From Pseudomonadota bacterium (GTDB lineage: Bacteria; Pseudomonadota; Alphaproteobacteria; Rhizobiales; Hyphomicrobiaceae): DNA of 64,000 nucleotides. This document shows positions 60,414-64,000 of the stretch, one piece after another. Each line of letters starts with the position of its first letter. Within the stretch, counting starts at the first letter, position 1. The stretch lies in the NCBI GenBank assembly GCA_023405815.1, contig JAEXXM010000043.1, forward strand, positions 1-64,000, read 5' to 3'. A model generated the notes under the pieces. That model was not told the DNA's origin. It searched no databases and saw only the letters and a program-made list of their open reading frames with translations. The translations under genes and the position numbers were made by a program.

Positions 60414-60585
60414 ACAGACCTTCCCGGGAAGGCGTGCAACACGCGTCCCGGGCCCCTTTTTGTGTCACGCTAGCCTTTTCGAGTAAGCCTGTGAAGTGCC
60501 GAGGTTTTGACGCCGATCATTACGGCGACGCAACATTTCGCGAGCGCGACTTGACGATGGCAGCGAAGCAGCTCACCCAGCTGTT

Positions 60586-61200
60586 ATGAGCAGCGCGAGC
60601 CCAATCGACCGCACCTTCAGCTCGGAACGGCTGGCCATCTTCACTGACGGCGTCATGGCGGTCGCCATCACGGTTCTGGTGCTCGACCTCAAGATTCCCG
60701 AGGGACTCTCACCCGATGCCCTGAATGCAGCCTTGGACGGCCTTTGGCACAGCTTCCTCTGCTACGTGTTGAGCTTCGTCGTCATCGGGGTGCTGTGGAT
60801 CGCGCACCACGGCCAGTTCGCGCACATCAAGCGGGCAGATGCTCTGCTGATGTGGCTCAACCTGCTGTTCCTGATGGCGGTGGCGCTGATCCCGTTCGTC
60901 ACCAGCCTGATGAGCGACTACGGTGGCGCGCGCTCAACGGCGCTCTATGCCCTGGTTCTCACGGCGAGCTGCCTATTGCTCGCAGCTGAGTGGTGGTATG
61001 CGGGGCGCAACAGCAAGCTGATGGCAGAGAACGTACCAGCGGAACTGCGCCGGGCCGGCGTGCTGACGCCGCTGCTGGTTGCAGCCGTGTTCATGGCCTC
61101 GATAGGGGTCGCGTACCTGTGGGGATCGACTACCGCCCAGTGGAGCTGGCTGCTCGCGGCCGTCGCGGGTCCGATTGCCGGGCGCATATCCCGCGTCTGA
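60586..61200 (+). CDS. TMEM175 family potassium channel-like protein
   Basis: A 204-residue membrane protein with the TMEM175/DUF1211 hallmark at its N-terminus, SERLAIFTDGVMAVAITVLVLDLK, corresponding to RxxxFSDGVxxIxxT. About six helices are predicted. Bacterial TMEM175 proteins form tetrameric K+ channels. It ends 49 bp before ruvB on the same strand, and may be cotranscribed with it. Confidence 0.85.
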   Translation: MSSASPIDRTFSSERLAIFTDGVMAVAITVLVLDLKIPEGLSPDALNAALDGLWHSFLCYVLSFVVIGVLWIAHHGQFAHIKRADALLMWLNLLFLMAVALIPFVTSLMSDYGGARSTALYALVLTASCLLLAAEWWYAGRNSKLMAENVPAELRRAGVLTPLLVAAVFMASIGVAYLWGSTTAQWSWLLAAVAGPIAGRISRV

Positions 61201-61249
61201 TTGGAGTGCGTGCCTTGACGCGCGTCGCAAAGCAGGTCAGGAACAAACC

Positions 61250-62329
61250 ATGACCGATCGGCTCGTCACCGGCTCGAGGCGCGATAGCGATGCCACAGAG
61301 GCTTCGCTGCGCCCGCAATCGCTTTCCGAGTTCATCGGCCAGGAGCAGGCTCGCGCCAATCTCAGCGTCTTCATCAGGGCGGCTCGCGAGCGAGGCGAGG
61401 CGCTGGATCACGTGCTGTTCGCCGGGCCTCCCGGTCTCGGCAAGACGACGCTGGCGCAGATCATGGCGAAGGAGCTGGGCGTCGGGTTTCGCGCCACGTC
61501 CGGGCCCGTCATCGCCAAGGCGGGCGATCTTGCGGCGTTGCTGACGAACCTCGAGGACCGCGACGTCCTTTTCATCGACGAGATCCACCGCCTCAGCCCG
61601 GCGGTGGAGGAGATCCTCTATCCGGCGCTCGAGGACTTTCAGCTCGACCTCATCATCGGCGAAGGTCCGGCGGCGCGCTCGGTGCGCATCGACCTCGCCA
61701 AGTTCACGCTGGTCGGCGCCACGACGCGCCTCGGCCTCTTGACCACGCCGCTGCGCGACCGGTTCGGCATTCCCGTGCGTCTAAATTTCTACACCATCGA
61801 TGAGCTTGAGCGCGTCGTCACGCGTGGCGCGCGCGTGCTCGGGGCGTCGATCGGCTCGGATGGGGCACGGGAGATTGCGCGGCGCGCGCGTGGCACGCCG
61901 CGCATTGCGGGGCGCCTCTTGCGCCGTGTGCGCGACTTTGCGTCAGTCGCCAGCGCCGCGATCATCGATGCGAGCCTGGCCGACAAGGCGCTCACCGCGC
62001 TCGAGGTCGATGCCGAGGGGCTCGATGCGCTCGACCGCCGCTATCTCGCCTGCATCGCCAAGACGCATGACGGCGGCCCTGTCGGCATCGAGACGATCGC
62101 CGCTGCGCTGTCGGAGCCGCGCGACGCGCTGGAGGAAATCGTCGAGCCCTACCTGCTGCAGCAGGGCTTCATCAGCCGCACGCCGCGGGGGCGCATCACC
62201 ACCCTCAAGGCCTACAAGCACCTCGGCATGTCGGGGCCGCAACGGCTGTCGACCCCCCAGGGCGCGCTGTTCGATGTCCTGGAGGAGGACACGGTCAGCG
62301 ATCCCGAGGATCAAGCTGGGACAGGCTAG
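61250..62329 (+). CDS. ruvB: Holliday junction branch migration ATPase RuvB
   Basis: A 359-residue AAA+ motor that drives branch migration with RuvA. LRPQSLSEFIGQEQARANLSVFI starts the family, Walker A is FAGPPGLGKTTLA, Walker B VLFIDEIHRL, sensor 1 LVGATTRLGLLTTPLRDRFG, and the C-terminal winged helix includes FISRTPRGRI. The ATG at 61250 fits; the frame is open upstream to 61175. The acidic C-terminus (DPEDQAGTG) is usual. Confidence 0.95.
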   Translation: MTDRLVTGSRRDSDATEASLRPQSLSEFIGQEQARANLSVFIRAARERGEALDHVLFAGPPGLGKTTLAQIMAKELGVGFRATSGPVIAKAGDLAALLTNLEDRDVLFIDEIHRLSPAVEEILYPALEDFQLDLIIGEGPAARSVRIDLAKFTLVGATTRLGLLTTPLRDRFGIPVRLNFYTIDELERVVTRGARVLGASIGSDGAREIARRARGTPRIAGRLLRRVRDFASVASAAIIDASLADKALTALEVDAEGLDALDRRYLACIAKTHDGGPVGIETIAAALSEPRDALEEIVEPYLLQQGFISRTPRGRITTLKAYKHLGMSGPQRLSTPQGALFDVLEEDTVSDPEDQAGTG

Positions 62330-62371
62330 GCCCCGAAGGCCCGGATTCTTTGACGCAGGCGGCGCCAATTT

Positions 62372-62388
62372 TTGGCACATCTCTTGCG
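62372..62388 (+). promoter_or_regulatory. candidate sigma-54 promoter
   Basis: TTGGCACATCTCTTGCG matches the -24/-12 consensus TTGGCAC-N5-TTGC with the invariant GG and GC exactly ten bases apart. The predicted start near 62399 leaves about 29 bases before the GTG of the next gene. No enhancer-binding protein gene is visible here. Confidence 0.5.
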
Positions 62389-62427
62389 GCAGTTTGGGCG
62401 CATATCCTTACCCCAGGGCCCTTCCCG

Positions 62428-63333
62428 GTGATCACCCGCAGACAACTCCTTCAAGGCGCCGGTGCCATGACCTTCGGCAGCATCGCTCTCGGCGGCTATG
62501 CGTTCGCCGAGCCCTTCGGCACGTCGGTGACGACCTATCGGCTCACACCGCCGCGATGGCCGCAGGGGCTGTCGCTCAAGCTGGCGGTAATCGCCGACCT
62601 GCATGCCTGCCGACCGTGGATGGATGTCGATCGCATTGAGGGCATCGTTGCCAACGTCAATGCAATGAAGGCCGACTGCGTGCTTTTGCTGGGCGACTAC
62701 GTCGCCGGCATGCGCCTGTCGCGCTATGCCGCTCCGGTGGCGCACCGTGATTGGGCCGGCGCACTCGGCCAACTCAAGGCGCCGCTCGGCGTTCATGCCG
62801 TGCTCGGCAACCACGATTGGTGGGAGGACCCCAAGGTGCAGGAGCGCCGTGCCGGGCCGACGCGCTCAGGACTCGCGCTGCAGCATGCGGGGATCATGCT
62901 GCACGAGAACACCTGCATTAGACTCGAGAAGGACGGTCAGCCGTTCTGGCTTGCCGGGCTCGGCGACCAGTGGGCGTTCTACAGGTCGAGGCGCCCGCGC
63001 CGCCGGATTTATGATGGCCTCGACGATCTTGCCGGCACGCTGGCAATGGTGACCGACGATGCGCCGGTGGTGCTGATGGCGCACGAGCCGGATATCTTCG
63101 CGAGGGTTCCCGATCGCGTCGCGCTCACCGTGTCGGGACACACGCACGGCGGTCAGGTGCGCATCCTCGGCTACGCCCCCGTGGTTCCGTCGCGCTACGG
63201 CTCGCGCTACGTCTACGGTCATGTCATCGAGGAGGGGCGTAACCTGATCGTCTCCGGCGGCCTCGGCTGCAGCGGCCTGCCGGTGCGTTTTGGCTCGCCG
63301 CCCGAGATCGTGATGATCGAACTCGGCGCGTGA
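62428..63333 (+). CDS. exported metallophosphoesterase with Tat signal
   Basis: About 301 residues from GTG 62428. The N-terminus ITRRQLLQGAGAMTFGSIALGGYAFA is a twin-arginine signal. The calcineurin-like domain has VIADLHACRP (Asp-x-His), LLLGDYVAG, VLGNHDWWED, LMAHEPDIF and VSGHTHGGQVRILG, so a two-metal site is complete. The YaeI-type relatives act on phosphoesters in the periplasm. An earlier TTG at 62350 would put 26 residues before the signal. It sits between ruvB and ybgC. Confidence 0.85.
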   Translation: MITRRQLLQGAGAMTFGSIALGGYAFAEPFGTSVTTYRLTPPRWPQGLSLKLAVIADLHACRPWMDVDRIEGIVANVNAMKADCVLLLGDYVAGMRLSRYAAPVAHRDWAGALGQLKAPLGVHAVLGNHDWWEDPKVQERRAGPTRSGLALQHAGIMLHENTCIRLEKDGQPFWLAGLGDQWAFYRSRRPRRRIYDGLDDLAGTLAMVTDDAPVVLMAHEPDIFARVPDRVALTVSGHTHGGQVRILGYAPVVPSRYGSRYVYGHVIEEGRNLIVSGGLGCSGLPVRFGSPPEIVMIELGA

Positions 63334-63379
63334 CGAAAGCGCACGTGACAATGCCGATGCGATCGGCTCTCTTCGCGCC

Positions 63380-63862
63380 ATGAACAACACACCTGACGGC
63401 ACGGAACGCAGCTGGCCCGACCTCGCAGGGCGCCTTATCGAAGCCGACGGCGCGCGCGCGCATGCGCTGCCGATCCGCGTCTACTTCGAGGACACCGATT
63501 TCTCCGGCCTCGTCTATCATGCGAGCTATGTGCGCTGGTGCGAGCGCGGGCGATCAGATTTCCTGCGCCTGCTCGGTGGCGATCACCGTAAGCTGATCGA
63601 TGGCACGGGCGGCAGCGAGCCTGCAGCTTTTGTCGTGCGGCGCATGACGTTCGACTTCCTGAAGCCGGCGCGCATCGACGAATTGCTCGAGGTCATCACG
63701 CGCGTGAAGGCTGTTGGTGCCGCCAGCCTGACGCTGATGCAAAGCGTGAAGCGCGACAGCGTCACCCTCGTCGAGGCGGAGGTGACAGTCGTGCTCATCT
63801 CGGTGTCGGGCAAGCCACTGAGGATCTCAGGCGTGCTTCGAGAATCGTTCGAGGCCCACTGA
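63380..63862 (+). CDS. ybgC: Tol-Pal-associated acyl-CoA thioesterase YbgC
   Basis: A 160-residue hotdog-fold thioesterase: PIRVYFEDTDFSGLVYHASYVRWCERGRSDFLR (in parts) holds the catalytic Asp of the 4HBT group, and FVVRRMTFDFLKPARIDELLEV follows. YbgC acts on short acyl-CoAs and is genetically linked to the Tol-Pal envelope system; tolQ is expected just beyond the window. Confidence 0.92.
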   Translation: MNNTPDGTERSWPDLAGRLIEADGARAHALPIRVYFEDTDFSGLVYHASYVRWCERGRSDFLRLLGGDHRKLIDGTGGSEPAAFVVRRMTFDFLKPARIDELLEVITRVKAVGAASLTLMQSVKRDSVTLVEAEVTVVLISVSGKPLRISGVLRESFEAH

Positions 63863-64000
63863 CGGGGGGCGCCGTGAAGCCCCGGAAAACCTACCTGCTC
63901 CAGCACAGAAGTGCAAAAAACGCTTGATTTTGGCCGTTATCCCGCATATTCGCGCTCGGCCGACGGCACATTGTGCGTGCAATTCGCGTAGTATCCTCCG
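63863..64000. other. 138-bp end of window, probable tolQ upstream region
   Basis: No coding signal is seen. The stretch becomes AT-richer (AAAAAACGCTTGATTTTGGCC near 63914), as expected for a promoter before tolQ. Nothing more can be stated from this fragment. Confidence 0.35.

Overview
The window is high-GC DNA from a free-living alphaproteobacterium. Gene content and order point to the Hyphomicrobiales (Rhizobiales). The markers are an RcdA/DUF1465 cell-cycle adaptor, DUF1192, a TIGR02301 protein, DUF992, ygfZ divergent from pyrC, a deacetylase-xseB-dxs-tlyA-rRNA methylase backbone, 6S RNA between zapA and ygfA, and ruvC-ruvA-ruvB-ybgC. Genus cannot be fixed by reading; a Hyphomicrobium-like lineage is my guess. 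No tRNA, rRNA, CRISPR array, prophage or intact insertion sequence was seen.

Layout. 0-3.9 kb: rpmE (L31), rcdA, DUF1192, a quinone oxidoreductase and an exported protein of unknown function. 4-9 kb: a ceramide glucosyltransferase-like enzyme, two tandem secreted glucosaminidase paralogues with a shared uncharacterised C-terminal domain, and a short-chain dehydrogenase. 9.4-12.5 kb: three tandem TorF-family outer-membrane porins, each with its own terminator. 12.5-17 kb: envelope and exported proteins (RNase T2, a cupredoxin) and an M20 dipeptidase. 17.2-25.2 kb: pyruvate phosphate dikinase, then nadA-nadB-nadC behind two inverted repeats that look like operators of the adjacent NrtR repressor. 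25-33 kb: HD hydrolase/tag/ygfZ divergent from dihydroorotase, an L,D-transpeptidase, a LysE exporter, a Nudix hydrolase and a SRAP protein. 33-38 kb: a Clp-N/coiled-coil protein, a D-2-hydroxyacid dehydrogenase-type flavoprotein, a frameshifted small gene and Sua5.

37.9-50.5 kb: the deacetylase-xseB-dxs-tlyA-rRNA methylase backbone, interrupted by accessory genes. These include a tiny secreted His/Lys/Cys-rich peptide, a Tat-type superoxide dismutase and a DUF4399 lipoprotein. A choloylglycine hydrolase-like enzyme, a frameshifted Sir2 gene and gap follow. 50.8-54 kb: coiled-coil gene, zapA, 6S RNA, ygfA, a TIGR00282 phosphoesterase and yebC. 54-64 kb: a 2OG oxygenase, a hydrolase, ruvC-ruvA, about 3.6 kb of exported/membrane genes, ruvB, a Tat phosphoesterase behind a sigma-54-like promoter, and ybgC (tolQ would be expected next).

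Most of the window is housekeeping. The less ordinary items are the cationic peptide, the porin triplet, the paired glucosaminidases, the NrtR operators, two families of palindromic repeats (one pair fills the whole ygfA-phosphoesterase gap), and two genes each broken by one reading-frame shift. All statements come from reading the sequence; no database search was run.
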